A stretch of DNA of 64,000 bases from Stenotrophomonas rhizophila (GCF_020857975.1 NZ_JACWUO010000002.1:186001-250000), one strand, 5' to 3'. Positions 10,301-18,208 are shown, counted from the first letter of the stretch. The notes: generated by a model not told the origin, from the sequence alone. A program made the numbers and translations.

Positions 10301-10429
10301 CGCCAGGTCGCCGGTTCGTACTACAGCGGCTATTCCCAGGACCGGGTAACCCCGGACCGGCGCTACAACCAGGAACTCAACTACGACTCGCCGCGACAGG
10401 TCCGGTTGAGCGCACGCTACGTGTTCTGA
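7337..10429 (+). CDS. Oar-like TonB-dependent receptor with N-terminal carboxypeptidase-regulatory domain
   Basis: A 1030-residue outer-membrane protein. Residues 1-26 are a signal peptide ending AGAAQA. Residues ~28-110 form a carboxypeptidase regulatory-like (CarbopepD_reg) domain (ITGAIYGNSDAGSIITIQN region), then a plug (ending YGAEFGRSTGGVINIVTKRG) and a long beta-barrel ending in ARYVF with the C-terminal Phe expected for BAM-assembled proteins. This is the Oar/SusC-like layout of receptors thought to import peptides or large ligands using TonB energy. An upstream in-frame TTG (7274) was rejected, since ATG 7337 follows the purine-rich AAGGGGAAGGG and precedes the signal peptide. It lies between two M13 proteins, suggesting peptide-related uptake. 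Confidence 0.88.
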   Translation: MRRSTIFRHAVLAAATAIILAGAAQAQSNITGAIYGNSDAGSIITIQNLDSGLTRTVTVGRDGRYRIGDLPNGPYQVSMQKGGVELGVHERVEVVISSGTEASFAGGGIIQLERVEVTATAVPTIDISQTDTRSVFTAEQLSQLALGRDLASVALLAPSVVANDSYSANGNTVPSFGGSASSENAYYINGYPVTNPLSSIGFTTLPFDAISQQQTLTGGYGAEFGRSTGGVINIVTKRGSNQWKAGAYLFWSPEVLRSKPRDSFFPDTGFYTADNPDPTKRTDGTLYQRRRQNQSWTQTSGAYVGGPIIKDRLFVYADVELTRREGSAVGSTSQAAPTTPNAWRQYSYAYPRWAAKLDWNITDNHLLEFTGVSDVTTFDSAGYTFDYENFSRGTEQNAGAHDQKKSRLYIGKYTGYLTDNLTVSALLGTQKIEHSSSPWGYDPSCPRTSSSASSQHPDIPRENYVGCWTAAGVAVPGAYDKTRGWRLDMGYRIGRHDLRVGMDTHNAESFTGSEYGGGFAWVYSRTNDPNAAIDASHGVGAPGSAGGLGSEGYYVRKQYNTQIAKVRTEQSAQFIEDRWQVADKVLLSLGLRNESFTNYTGDGKVYVKQSNQWAPRLGAVWDVHGDASLKLYANAGRYHLALPNNVAVRAASGSRISSEYFTYTGVDKNGTPKGLVNIPVDPNVGYTCPGQPTVISANLECGDAPDPRTVAAVDLKPHYQDEFIVGMHKTLGEHYTWGAKVTYRDLKNAIDDTCAPALGGGCFIFNPGRGNTFWEEQPDGSFEKHYYSAKELGLPKLKRRYYAIDLFLERAFNTDFYARVDYTVSRSYGNTEGQLASDLDSGGGGQSDVSATQDWDLPQLMYGANGPLPNHRAHQIKAFGSYRLSPEWRVGGSLIIASGRPRSCTSDYPTADKGLYNGAFYYFCGLAGSGTDPDKDGYVPPSDDYRFAARGSNGTAPWKFQLNLSVAYTPLWASSRLILQADVLNVLNRQVAGSYYSGYSQDRVTPDRRYNQELNYDSPRQVRLSARYVF

Positions 10430-10467
10430 GCCGGGCCCATCCACGCCCGGCAGCTGCTTTTCTCCAG

Positions 10468-10490
10468 CCCCGCCTCGGCGGGGTCTTTTT
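10468..10490 (+). terminator. Terminator of the Oar-like receptor gene
   Basis: CCCCGCC (10468-10474) pairs with GGCGGGG (10477-10483), followed by TCTTTTT. A classic intrinsic terminator 38 bp after the stop codon. The remaining ~150 bp before the next gene has no other recognisable element. Confidence 0.85.
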
Positions 10491-10641
10491 CCGGTGCTTC
10501 CCCCACCCTGACAGCCCATCCACGCAGGTAACGGTGCCGCCCCCGCAGGTACCCACCGATCGCCCCGGGCACCTGCATGCCGCCTTGCCCTGCAGCTTGG
10601 TACACTCGCGCGATCTTCAATCCTCGATGGATTTGTTTTAC

Positions 10642-12648
10642 ATGCCCAACTTCCGTCCGCTCGCCATTGCCCTGGGCCTGGGCCTGGCCTCCCTGGTCAT
10701 CGCCCACGATGCGCATGCCGCCAAGAAGAAGGCCGCCCGTGCGCCGGCCGTCAACGCGCAGTGCAGCGACTTCTACGATGCCAACAATGCGGCCTGGCTG
10801 AAGGCCAATCCGGTTCCGCAGACCGGCGCCACCACCGCGCTGGGGCAGCTGGCCGAACGGACCCGCCAGCAGCAGCGCGAGCTGCTGGATGCGTCGATGA
10901 AGACCCCGCAGGGCAACGTGCAGAAGCTGCTCGGCGACTTCTGGGCCAGCGGGCTGGACGAGGCCGCGGTGGAAGCCGATGGGTCCAACCCGATCGCCCC
11001 GCTGCTGAACCGCATCAACGCCATCAAGAAGGCCAAGGACGTACCGGCCTCGATCGCCGCGCTGCACCAGGTCGGTATCCCGGTGGCCTTCAATTTCGGC
11101 CCCGATGTCGACCTCAAGGCGCTGGACCGCCACATCGGCTACTTCATGCAGGGCGGCATGGGCCTGCCGGACCCGGCCTTCTACACCCGCACCGACGCCG
11201 ACACCGTCGCGCTGATGGGCCGCTATCGCAACTACGTCAAGCAGATCCTGGCGCTGACCGGCACCCCGGCGGCCAAGCTGGACGCCGAATCGCAGGCGGT
11301 GATCGCGCTGGAAACCGAACTGGCGCGCAACGCGCAGTCGCTGGCCGGGATCAACAACCCGTTCAACAACTACGCCCCGATCTCCACCAAGGACCTCAAC
11401 AGCCGCTACCGCAACCTGCAGCTGGATGCGTTCCTGAAGGCGCAGGGCGTCAACGACGACCTGGTCTCGCTGTCCGACCCTGCCCTGTTCAAGCAGCTCG
11501 ACGGCATGGTCGGCCGGATCAAGCCGGACCAGTGGAAGGCCTACCTGCGCTGGCGGGTCGGCGATGCGATGGCGCCGTACCTGTCCAAGGCCTACCGCGA
11601 TGCCGAATTCGAGTTCCGTGGCCGCGTGATCCGTGGCGAGACCATCGCCCCGGCGCGTTGGGAGCAGACCCTGGATGCGATCAACGTCGCCGCCGGCCCG
11701 ATGCTCGGCCGCGAATACGCCAGCCGGTACCTGTCGGCCGATGACCGCCGCCAGGCCGCGGTCATCGTCGACAAGATCCGCGAAGTACAGATCGATGCGG
11801 TCAAGCGCAGCACCTGGCTGAGCGCCGACGCCAAGACCGAGGCGCAGGCCAAGCTGGCCGCGCTGAAAATCGAGATCGGCACCCCGCTGCGCGACCTGGA
11901 CTACAGCGTGCAGCCGATGGGCCGTGGCAGCTTCGGCGGCAACATGCTGATCGCCTCGACCTGGCGCCACCGCGAAGAAATGAAGCGGATCGGCAAGGGC
12001 AACGCCGACCGTCGCTGGGACGTGCTGCCGCAGCAGCCGGCGCTGGCCTACGACATCGCCCAGAACCGCCTGATCGTCACCGCCGCGGTGCTGCAGGGCC
12101 CGGTGTTCAACGCCAAGGCCGATGCCGCCGACAGGTACGGCAGTTTCGGCGCGCTGGTCGCCCACGAACTGACCCGCGCCATCGACGCCAAGGGCGCACT
12201 GGTGGATGCCAAGGGCGAACTGCGCAGCTGGTGGACCCCGGCCGACAAGACCGCCTGGACCCTGCTCGGCACCAGCGTGGCCAAGCAGTACAGCGGCTAC
12301 GATTTCCCCGGCATCAAGGGCGCCAAGGTCAACGGCGAGCTGACCCGCGAAGAGAACCTGGCCGACCTGGCCGGGCTGGAACTGGCCTGGGAGGCGTACA
12401 AGGTCTCCGAACCCAGCGCCAAGCCGGCCGCCCAGCAGGGCTTCTTCCGCGCCTGGGCCAACCTGTGGGCGCAGCAGCTCTCGCCCAACGAAGCCGCCCA
12501 GCGGCTGACCTCCGACGTCCTCGCCCCGGGCCGCTGGCGCACCAACGGCGCGCTGTCCAACCTGCCGGCCTTCGGCGCCACCTTCAACTGCAAGCCGGGC
12601 CAGCCGATGCAGCGGGTGGACAGCGAGCAGATCAAGGTCTGGCGCTGA
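10642..12648 (+). CDS. Degenerate M13 metallopeptidase paralogue (probable pseudo-enzyme)
   Basis: A 668-residue M13-family protein, colinear with the paralogue encoded at 4959-7070, with a signal peptide ending near AHDAHA. The zinc motif is degraded: HELTR (residues 508-512) replaces HExxH, so the second zinc-ligand His is Arg 512. The substrate motif NAYYNP is also changed, to ALAYDI. The Glu of the third-ligand motif remains (ENLADLAG, Glu 571). The frame is intact to a normal C-terminus (FNCKPGQPMQ), so the protein is probably made but not an ordinary zinc peptidase. The alternative ATG 10627 adds MDLFY. No strong ribosome-binding site is visible for either start. No lipobox, unlike the paralogue. 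Confidence 0.88.
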   Translation: MPNFRPLAIALGLGLASLVIAHDAHAAKKKAARAPAVNAQCSDFYDANNAAWLKANPVPQTGATTALGQLAERTRQQQRELLDASMKTPQGNVQKLLGDFWASGLDEAAVEADGSNPIAPLLNRINAIKKAKDVPASIAALHQVGIPVAFNFGPDVDLKALDRHIGYFMQGGMGLPDPAFYTRTDADTVALMGRYRNYVKQILALTGTPAAKLDAESQAVIALETELARNAQSLAGINNPFNNYAPISTKDLNSRYRNLQLDAFLKAQGVNDDLVSLSDPALFKQLDGMVGRIKPDQWKAYLRWRVGDAMAPYLSKAYRDAEFEFRGRVIRGETIAPARWEQTLDAINVAAGPMLGREYASRYLSADDRRQAAVIVDKIREVQIDAVKRSTWLSADAKTEAQAKLAALKIEIGTPLRDLDYSVQPMGRGSFGGNMLIASTWRHREEMKRIGKGNADRRWDVLPQQPALAYDIAQNRLIVTAAVLQGPVFNAKADAADRYGSFGALVAHELTRAIDAKGALVDAKGELRSWWTPADKTAWTLLGTSVAKQYSGYDFPGIKGAKVNGELTREENLADLAGLELAWEAYKVSEPSAKPAAQQGFFRAWANLWAQQLSPNEAAQRLTSDVLAPGRWRTNGALSNLPAFGATFNCKPGQPMQRVDSEQIKVWR

Positions 12649-12668
12649 GTCGACCGCGTTGATGCAAT

Positions 12669-12697
12669 GAAAAGGGCGCCCTCCGGGCGCCCTTTTC
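12669..12697. terminator. Bidirectional terminator
   Basis: GAAAAGGGCGCCC (12669-12681) pairs perfectly with GGGCGCCCTTTTC (12685-12697), loop TCC. The A-run and T-run flank the stem, so it can serve both the M13 paralogue (+) and the convergent dehydrogenase gene (-). Confidence 0.88.
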
Positions 12698-12706
12698 ATT
12701 GGCGGC

Positions 12707-12780
12707 GTAGGTACCCACCGTTGGTGGGTACTTGCCTCGCGGGCCCAACGCATTCGTACCCACCAACGGTGGGTACCTAC
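12707..12780. repeat. SMAG/GTAG repeat pair in opposite orientation
   Basis: Unit 1: GTAG (12707-12710), then GTACCCACC (12711-12719) / GGTGGGTAC (12723-12731). Unit 2 is its mirror image: GTACCCACC (12756-12764) / GGTGGGTAC (12768-12776), then CTAC (12777-12780). The two units are inverted about a 24-bp spacer, the dimer arrangement known for SMAG elements of Stenotrophomonas maltophilia. The TAG of unit 2 supplies the stop codon of the minus-strand gene that follows. Confidence 0.8.
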
Positions 12781-14438
12781 CCGGGATCGGCCTGCAGCGT
12801 GCCGCGGTAGGCGGCAATCAGGCCGACCAGCGGCGCGGCGATCTCCACGTCGAAGATGAAACGGCCATCGCGTCCGGTTTCAAAGGTGCGCCCGCCAGGC
12901 AGCAGCGCCTTCGGCAGCGGGATGCCCAGGCACGACCAGCGGCGCGCCACCAGGTGCAGGCGGTCGTCCTCCAGCACCAGTGCCAACGCCACATCCACGA
13001 TGCCGAACCGCTCCACCAGCAGCCACGCGTTCCTGCCCTGCCCGCGCCGCTGCCACGAGGAGAAGCGGCGGCCGGCGAAATCGCGGGTCCAGCGTTCGCC
13101 ACCGCGCTCGGGGGTGAAGCCCACCCTGACCGGCACGTCGGTACCGGCCGGCGGGAAGCCGATCACGCGCCCGACCAGCCGCGCCAGCAATCCGCGGCCA
13201 CGGCGCACCTCGGCCAGCCCGCTCCAGGCGTGGGCATGCGTAGCTGCGTGCAACGCCTGCACCGGTGCCGGCAGCGCGCCATAGGCACTGCCCAGCAACT
13301 GCTGGTACAGGCTTGCGCCGGGCTGCTCGTGGCGGAATCCGCAGTGGATCGAGCGGCCTTCGAACAGCCGCTGGTAGTCCGACAGCTCCAGCGCATGGGT
13401 GGCCGGGCGCGCGCCTGCGGCAGGCCGCTCACCGGCCAGCAGCTTGCGGATCACCGCCTCGATCGCCATCGACGGAATATACGGGCCGTCATCACCCTCG
13501 GCGAGCAGGTGCCATGTCTGTTCGACCACCACCCCGTCGCGCAGCCCGCTGGCGCGCACGAACATGCCACCGCGGTGCTCGCCGAACTTCATCAGGTTCA
13601 GCACCATGTAGAACAACCGCGCCAACGGCAGCAGCGACGGCAGGCCGAAACGTGCCCTGGCCCCGGCCAGCAGGTTCAAGATGCGGTGCAGCAGTTCCGG
13701 TACAGGGCCGGCACCGATCCAGATATCGATCAGGGTCGGGTGTTCGGGCGGGATCACCTGCAGGTCGGGCACGTCGACCAGGGAGAAATGCAGGTTGCGC
13801 AACGGCAGCTTGCCGGGCACGGCAATGGTGAAGCGCCGGCTTTCGGCCAGGCCGCAGCCGTATGCCGCCTGCCCGTTGCGGGTCAGCTTCACCGGCGCGC
13901 CGGCATAGCCGACCACCGCCCGCATCACGTTGAGCCCGATCCCGGCATACGGCGACGGCGCAATCCCGCCGTCCACGCTGACGATGTCCATGCTGCCGGC
14001 CATCTGCCGCAGCACCGCCGCGGTCAGTACCGGGAAGCTGCTGACCCCGGACAGCACGTAGATGCCCGCCGCCCTGGCCTGCGCATCGAACTGCGCCACC
14101 CCGAACACGAAATCGGCCGCGTCGGCAAAATCCAGATAGGGAATCCGCGCCGCGATGCAGGCCTGGACCACCCCGTAGGGCTGGTCGCCATAGTCCTGGA
14201 AGGGCCCGGACGCATCCACCACCAGGTCCGGTTGTTCGGCCAGCAACACCGTATCGATGTGCCGGCGGTCCACCTTCAGCGGGCGCAGCACGGGCTGGCC
14301 GTGGTAGCTGGCGCAGAACGCGCTGGCCGCCTCCAGGTTGCGGCCGCAGATCAGCAGTTCAAGGCCGGCCAGGTCGGACAGCAGCCGCGCCAGGCGCCCG
14401 CCGAATACCCCATAGCCACCGAGGATCAGTACTTTCAC
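12777..14438 (-). CDS. Saccharopine dehydrogenase-like NADP-binding protein with DUF4166 C-terminus
   Basis: A 553-residue cytoplasmic oxidoreductase-like protein. The N-terminus MKVLILGGYGVFGGRLARLL is a Rossmann fold with the GGxGxFGG loop of saccharopine dehydrogenase-type enzymes (residues ~1-130). The C-terminal part, ~370-550, matches DUF4166 in layout (YQQLLGSAYGALPAPVQALH to FDVEI). No saccharopine pathway genes are nearby, so the lysine role of the family name should not be assumed. It is transcribed towards the M13 paralogue, and its stop TAG lies inside a GTAG repeat. A 31-bp gap follows the rhomboid gene, so the two may be cotranscribed. Confidence 0.8.
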   Translation of the reverse strand: MKVLILGGYGVFGGRLARLLSDLAGLELLICGRNLEAASAFCASYHGQPVLRPLKVDRRHIDTVLLAEQPDLVVDASGPFQDYGDQPYGVVQACIAARIPYLDFADAADFVFGVAQFDAQARAAGIYVLSGVSSFPVLTAAVLRQMAGSMDIVSVDGGIAPSPYAGIGLNVMRAVVGYAGAPVKLTRNGQAAYGCGLAESRRFTIAVPGKLPLRNLHFSLVDVPDLQVIPPEHPTLIDIWIGAGPVPELLHRILNLLAGARARFGLPSLLPLARLFYMVLNLMKFGEHRGGMFVRASGLRDGVVVEQTWHLLAEGDDGPYIPSMAIEAVIRKLLAGERPAAGARPATHALELSDYQRLFEGRSIHCGFRHEQPGASLYQQLLGSAYGALPAPVQALHAATHAHAWSGLAEVRRGRGLLARLVGRVIGFPPAGTDVPVRVGFTPERGGERWTRDFAGRRFSSWQRRGQGRNAWLLVERFGIVDVALALVLEDDRLHLVARRWSCLGIPLPKALLPGGRTFETGRDGRFIFDVEIAAPLVGLIAAYRGTLQADPG

Positions 14439-14469
14439 GATGCAGCGTCCCTGCGAGTGTTGCGCCGGT

Positions 14470-15138
14470 CTATTTCACCCGGCGCAGGTGGTTCGGCCGC
14501 GGGCCACCGGGCGGTCGTTTGTTGAACGGCGGTTGGCCGCGCCAGTAGCGGATCAGCAGCCAGCCGAACAGCATTCCGCCCAGGTGCGCGAAATGCGCCA
14601 CGCCCGGCTGCCAACCGGTGGCGCCCAGCACCAGCTCCATCGCACCGAACACGATCACGAAGGTGCGCGCCTTCATCGGAATCGGCGGGAACAACAGCAT
14701 CACCCGCTGGTTGGGGAACAACATGCCGTAGGCCAACAGCAGGCCGAACACGCCACCGGAGGCGCCCAGCACGGTGGCCGGGTCGGTCATCATCGCGCCC
14801 ACCAGCAACTGGCACACGCCCGCACCGGCCACGCACACCAGGTAATAGATCAGGAAACGCTTCTCGCCCCAGGTCTGCTCCAGCGGCGCGCCAAACATGA
14901 ACAGCGCCAGCATGTTGAAGAACAGATGGCCGAAACCGCCATGCAGGAAGCCGTAGGTCAGCAGCTGCCAGGGCTGGAAGTTGCCGCCGGGCGAGAACGG
15001 ATCGAAGCCGCCGCGCAACGGTTGCAGCATGAACGGCTCAAAGGTGCCGTTGCCGAGCAGGAACGGCTGCTGCAGCAGGAACAGCACGATGTTGGCGATC
15101 AACAGTGCCTTGGTGACGGTGGGCAGTCGCGGAAACAT
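14470..15138 (-). CDS. Rhomboid family intramembrane serine protease
   Basis: A 222-residue polytopic inner-membrane protein with about six transmembrane helices. The catalytic serine is in GASGGVFGLL and the catalytic histidine in GVAHFAHLGG; the HGGFGHLFFNM segment is the conserved HxxxxHxxxN motif in TM2. Rhomboids cleave substrates within or near transmembrane helices. The start ATG 15138 has AAGGA upstream; the frame extends to 15210 without a better site. The tail is Arg/Pro-rich and cytoplasmic. Confidence 0.92.
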   Translation of the reverse strand: MFPRLPTVTKALLIANIVLFLLQQPFLLGNGTFEPFMLQPLRGGFDPFSPGGNFQPWQLLTYGFLHGGFGHLFFNMLALFMFGAPLEQTWGEKRFLIYYLVCVAGAGVCQLLVGAMMTDPATVLGASGGVFGLLLAYGMLFPNQRVMLLFPPIPMKARTFVIVFGAMELVLGATGWQPGVAHFAHLGGMLFGWLLIRYWRGQPPFNKRPPGGPRPNHLRRVK

Positions 15139-15236
15139 GGAGGCATCCTTTGGAACCGTGCCCATCATAGCGGCAGTGCCCGGGCTTGGCGGCCGCCGCG
15201 CATGTCGCATTCACCCGCGCGGGGCGATGCGCCGGG

Positions 15237-15596
15237 TCAGCCTGGGCCCCATAGCGCCGCATCCAGGTCGTCGCCGCCGCTGCGCGGCATCTGCTTGACC
15301 CGCCCACGCTCGATCGCCACGCCTTCGGCGCGCAGCCGGTGGTTCTGCTCGCGCCAGCCGCGCGAGCCCTCCGGCATGGCGATGCGACCATCCGAGCGCA
15401 GCACCCGGTGCCAGGGCAGGTCCGGATCCTCGTTCATGCCCAGCACGCGCGCGGTCAACCGCGCCCGGCCCGGCAGGCCGGCCTTGGCCGCCACCTGGCC
15501 ATAGCCCATCACCTGCCCGCGCGGAATCGCCCGGATCACCGCCAGGATGCGCTCGCGCGCCTGCGCGGCGGCGTCTTCGCCAGCGGCCGCGGTCAC
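15237..15596 (-). CDS. Alkyltransferase-like (ATL) DNA-damage recognition protein
   Basis: A 119-residue protein of the Ogt/MGMT fold. It has the helix-turn-helix region (GQVMGYGQVAAKAG), and the active-site PCHR of alkyltransferases is replaced by PWHR. Trp instead of the acceptor Cys defines the ATL group, which binds O6-alkylguanine without repairing it and passes it to nucleotide excision repair. The start is GTG 15596, which overlaps the TGA stop of the upstream EamA gene (GTGA at 15596-15593), so the two genes are probably translationally coupled. Confidence 0.88.
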   Translation of the reverse strand: MTAAAGEDAAAQARERILAVIRAIPRGQVMGYGQVAAKAGLPGRARLTARVLGMNEDPDLPWHRVLRSDGRIAMPEGSRGWREQNHRLRAEGVAIERGRVKQMPRSGGDDLDAALWGPG

Positions 15597-16513
15597 CCGC
15601 GCACGCGGCTGACCAGCAGCACGCCGACCAGCACCAGCGCCGTCCCCAGTATCTGCCAGGGCCCCATGGGTTCGTCGAGCAGCCATAGACTCATCACGAT
15701 GGTGGATACCGGACCGAGCATACCCACCTGCGCGGCCAACGACGAGCCGATCCGCTTGACCGCCAGCATGATCGCCAGAACCGGCAGCACCGTGCACAGC
15801 GTGGCATTGAGCAGCGACAGCCAGTACACCGGCGGCGGCGCCTGGGCCAATGCAACCAGCGGGTGCAGCAGCGCGAAGTGCAGCACGCACAGCACGCAGG
15901 CCACGCAGCTGGCATAGGCGGTCAGCCGGATCGCACCGATCCGCGCCACCACCTGGCCACTGCCGAACAGATACAGCGCATAGCTCAGCGCACTGCCCAG
16001 CACCAGCGCGCTGCCCAGCACGATGCTTCCGCCTTCCAGCTGCAGGTCGTGGCCGAAGGCCAGCAGCACGCCCAGGTAGCTCAGGCCCAGCGCGGCCAGT
16101 TGCCAGCGCCCGGGGCGCTTTTTCAGCAGCACCAGACTGATCAGCAGCACCAGGGTCGGGTTGAGGTAGAGGATCAACCGCTCCAGGGTCACGCTGATGT
16201 ATTGCAGGCCCTGGAAATCGAGCAGGCTGGACAGGTAATAGCCGGTGAAGCCCAGCCACACCACTCGCCCGCGGTCGCCCCATGACAAGGCCGGCGCGAG
16301 CCGCGCAGACCAGACCGCCAGCAATGCGAACAGCGGGAAGGCCATCAACATCCGCAGCGCCAGCAGCGTGGTGGCATCCACGCCGTGCCGGTAGGCCAGC
16401 TTGACGATCACCGCCTTGCCCGAGGCGGCAATGGCGCCGACCGCGGCCAGGGCGATGCCGCCGGCGGCGATGCGGCTGGAGGAGGTGGGCAGCGAGGAAG
16501 CGGGTGAAGACAT
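15593..16513 (-). CDS. EamA-family (DMT superfamily) transporter
   Basis: A 306-residue membrane protein with ten predicted helices in two EamA repeats (~15-150 and ~155-295), each typical of drug/metabolite exporters. Ligand unknown. The C-terminal half ends with the conserved WLLDEPMGPWQILGTALVLVGV stretch (first and last parts of the last repeat). ATG 16513 begins MSSPASS just before the first helix; an upstream in-frame ATG (16573) is possible. It overlaps the ATL gene by 4 bp. Confidence 0.85.
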   Translation of the reverse strand: MSSPASSLPTSSSRIAAGGIALAAVGAIAASGKAVIVKLAYRHGVDATTLLALRMLMAFPLFALLAVWSARLAPALSWGDRGRVVWLGFTGYYLSSLLDFQGLQYISVTLERLILYLNPTLVLLISLVLLKKRPGRWQLAALGLSYLGVLLAFGHDLQLEGGSIVLGSALVLGSALSYALYLFGSGQVVARIGAIRLTAYASCVACVLCVLHFALLHPLVALAQAPPPVYWLSLLNATLCTVLPVLAIMLAVKRIGSSLAAQVGMLGPVSTIVMSLWLLDEPMGPWQILGTALVLVGVLLVSRVRG

Positions 16514-16616
16514 CAGGACGGCGGACAGCCGCACGGAGGCGGCTGGGCAGCGGGGGAACAGGAATTGTCGCATGCTCGACACCCACCGACTCCAGGCGGG
16601 TGGAGCAGCCCCTTGA

Positions 16617-16642
16617 ATCAAGGGGGCGCGCCGACAGGCGCG
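16617..16642. repeat. G-rich intergenic repeat, copy 1 (minor relative of the element at 23287-23389)
   Basis: The core AAGGGGGCGCGCC (16619-16631) is followed by GACAGGCGCGGGG. It matches the core AAAGGGGGCGCGCC...GGCGCGGGG present after the sigma-54 activator gene. The function is unknown; such elements sit only between genes here. Confidence 0.5.
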
Positions 16643-16668
16643 GGGATGCGGGTGATGGTGAAGCGGGG

Positions 16669-16695
16669 CCCAAAGTTTGCATCGCAAACCTTGGG
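16669..16695 (-). terminator. Hairpin 3' of gorA
   Basis: CCCAAAGTTTGC (16669-16680) pairs with GCAAACCTTGGG (16684-16695) with one mismatch, loop ATC, 22 bp beyond the gorA stop. No T-run follows, so it is either a weak terminator or a 3'-end stabilising hairpin. Confidence 0.5.
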
Positions 16696-16717
16696 AGCGA
16701 TGCGCGACTGCGCGTTG

Positions 16718-18073
16718 CTACCGCATCAGCACGATTTCCTCGGCGGAGGTCGGATGGATCGCCACGGTGTCGTCGAACTGGGCCTTGGTCGCGCCCATCT
16801 TCACCGCCAGCGCGAAGCCCTGCAGGATTTCATCGGCGGCATCGCCGAGCAGGTGTACGCCCACCACGCGCTCTTCCTCGCCCACGCAGACCAGCTTGAA
16901 CAGGCTGCGCTGGGTACCGTCGGACAGCGCCTGCAGCATGGGGCGGAAGTTGCTGCGGTATACGCGTACGTCGTCGTGCTGTTGGCGCGCGTCTTCCTCG
17001 CTCAGGCCGACCGCGCCCAGTGCCGGATGCGAGAACACCACGCTGGCCACGTTGTCGTAGTCCATCTTCGCCTGCGGGTTGCCACCGAACAGACGGTCCA
17101 TCAGCTTGCGCGCCGCGGCGATCGCCACCGGGGTCAGGCCGACCTTGCCGGCGATGTCGCCGACCGCATGCACGCTGGGCACGGCCGTGGTCTGCCAATC
17201 GTCGACCTCCACCTCGCCCTTGTCGCCCACCACGATGCCCAGTGCTTCCAACCCCAGCCCGGCGCTGTTGCCGCGGCGCCCGGTGGCGAAGAACAACTGA
17301 TCGAAATGGGCGTCATGCGGGCCGTCGTGGCCGTAGGCGACTATCGACCCCGCCTCGCGGCGCAGTTCGCGCAGGCGGTAGTTGAAGTGCAGCTGCACGC
17401 CCTGGTGGCGCAGGTTTTCGGCCAGCTGCGCGGTCAACTCCGCATCGAAGCGTTCCAGCAGGCGCTCACCGCGCACCAGCAGGCTCACCCTGCTGCCCAG
17501 TGCCTGCAGCAGCCCGGCCAGCTCGACGGCGATATAGCCGCCACCGACGATCGCCACCCGCTCGGGCGCACCGCACAGGTTGAAGAAGTCATCGGAGATC
17601 GAGCCCAGTTCCGCGCCCGGAATGTCCGGGCGCTGCGGGTGGGCACCGGTGGCGATCAGGATGTGCGCGGCGCTGATGCGCACCCCATCGCTGCATTCCA
17701 CCGTATGCGCATCGACCAGGCGGCCACGGCGCGGTACCCGCACCACCTTGCTGTCGTCCAGGCGCTTGAGATAGCTGGCGTGGATGTTGGCGATATACGC
17801 CTGGCGGTGCACCACCAGTTCCTTCCAGTCCAGCGCCGGCCGTAGCGGCACGTCAAAACCCATCGCCGCGGCCATGCCGATCCGCTCGGCCAGGTCGGCG
17901 GCCAGCCACATCGCCTTCTTCGGCACGCAGCCCACGTTCACGCAGGTGCCGCCCAGCTCACCCGGCTCCAGCATCGCCACCCGCTGCCCATGCTGAGCGG
18001 CGCGGAACGCCGCGGCCAATCCGCCGGAGCCACCGCCCAGCACGATCAGGTCATAGTCGTATTGCATCGTCAT
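16718..18073 (-). CDS. gorA: Glutathione-disulfide reductase
   Basis: A 451-residue flavoenzyme that reduces glutathione disulfide with NADPH in the cytoplasm. The N-terminal FAD fold (LIVLGGGSGGLAAA) is followed by the redox-active disulfide in GGTCVNVGCVPKKAM (Cys ~42 and ~47). The NAD(P) domain has GGGYIAVELAGLL and the C-terminal interface has the catalytic-base motif IHPTSAEE, with His near residue 440. ATGs at 18073 and 18067 both give MQYDYDL near the N-terminus; neither has a clear ribosome-binding site. Glutathione rather than another disulfide is inferred from overall likeness to bacterial Gor. Confidence 0.9.
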   Translation of the reverse strand: MTMQYDYDLIVLGGGSGGLAAAFRAAQHGQRVAMLEPGELGGTCVNVGCVPKKAMWLAADLAERIGMAAAMGFDVPLRPALDWKELVVHRQAYIANIHASYLKRLDDSKVVRVPRRGRLVDAHTVECSDGVRISAAHILIATGAHPQRPDIPGAELGSISDDFFNLCGAPERVAIVGGGYIAVELAGLLQALGSRVSLLVRGERLLERFDAELTAQLAENLRHQGVQLHFNYRLRELRREAGSIVAYGHDGPHDAHFDQLFFATGRRGNSAGLGLEALGIVVGDKGEVEVDDWQTTAVPSVHAVGDIAGKVGLTPVAIAAARKLMDRLFGGNPQAKMDYDNVASVVFSHPALGAVGLSEEDARQQHDDVRVYRSNFRPMLQALSDGTQRSLFKLVCVGEEERVVGVHLLGDAADEILQGFALAVKMGATKAQFDDTVAIHPTSAEEIVLMR

Positions 18074-18090
18074 AAGCATCGCTCGGCTTG

Positions 18091-18116
18091 GTAGGTGCAG
18101 GGTCGGCGATCGACCC
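18091..18116. repeat. SMAG/GTAG repeat
   Basis: GTAG at 18091-18094, then GGGTCG (18100-18105) / CGACCC (18111-18116). A single unit in the 135-bp gap between gorA and the DUF418 gene. Confidence 0.55.
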
Positions 18117-18208
18117 GATATCCAACCCGAGCATGCCATGCGCAGGTGCGCAGCAGAGGTGAGGATGGGCCGAACACTGCGATCCACCCCGGCACCGGTG
18201 CCGGCCGC

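Noticed and set aside
9997-10641. An upstream extension of the second M13 gene through the end of the Oar-like receptor gene.
   Set aside because: It overlaps the receptor in another frame and crosses its terminator; the signal peptide begins at 10642.
12163-12177. HELTR as a sequencing or frameshift artefact of HExxH.
   Set aside because: The frame is continuous on both sides, a second family motif (NAYYNP) is also changed, and a single-base error (CGC for CAC) cannot explain both.
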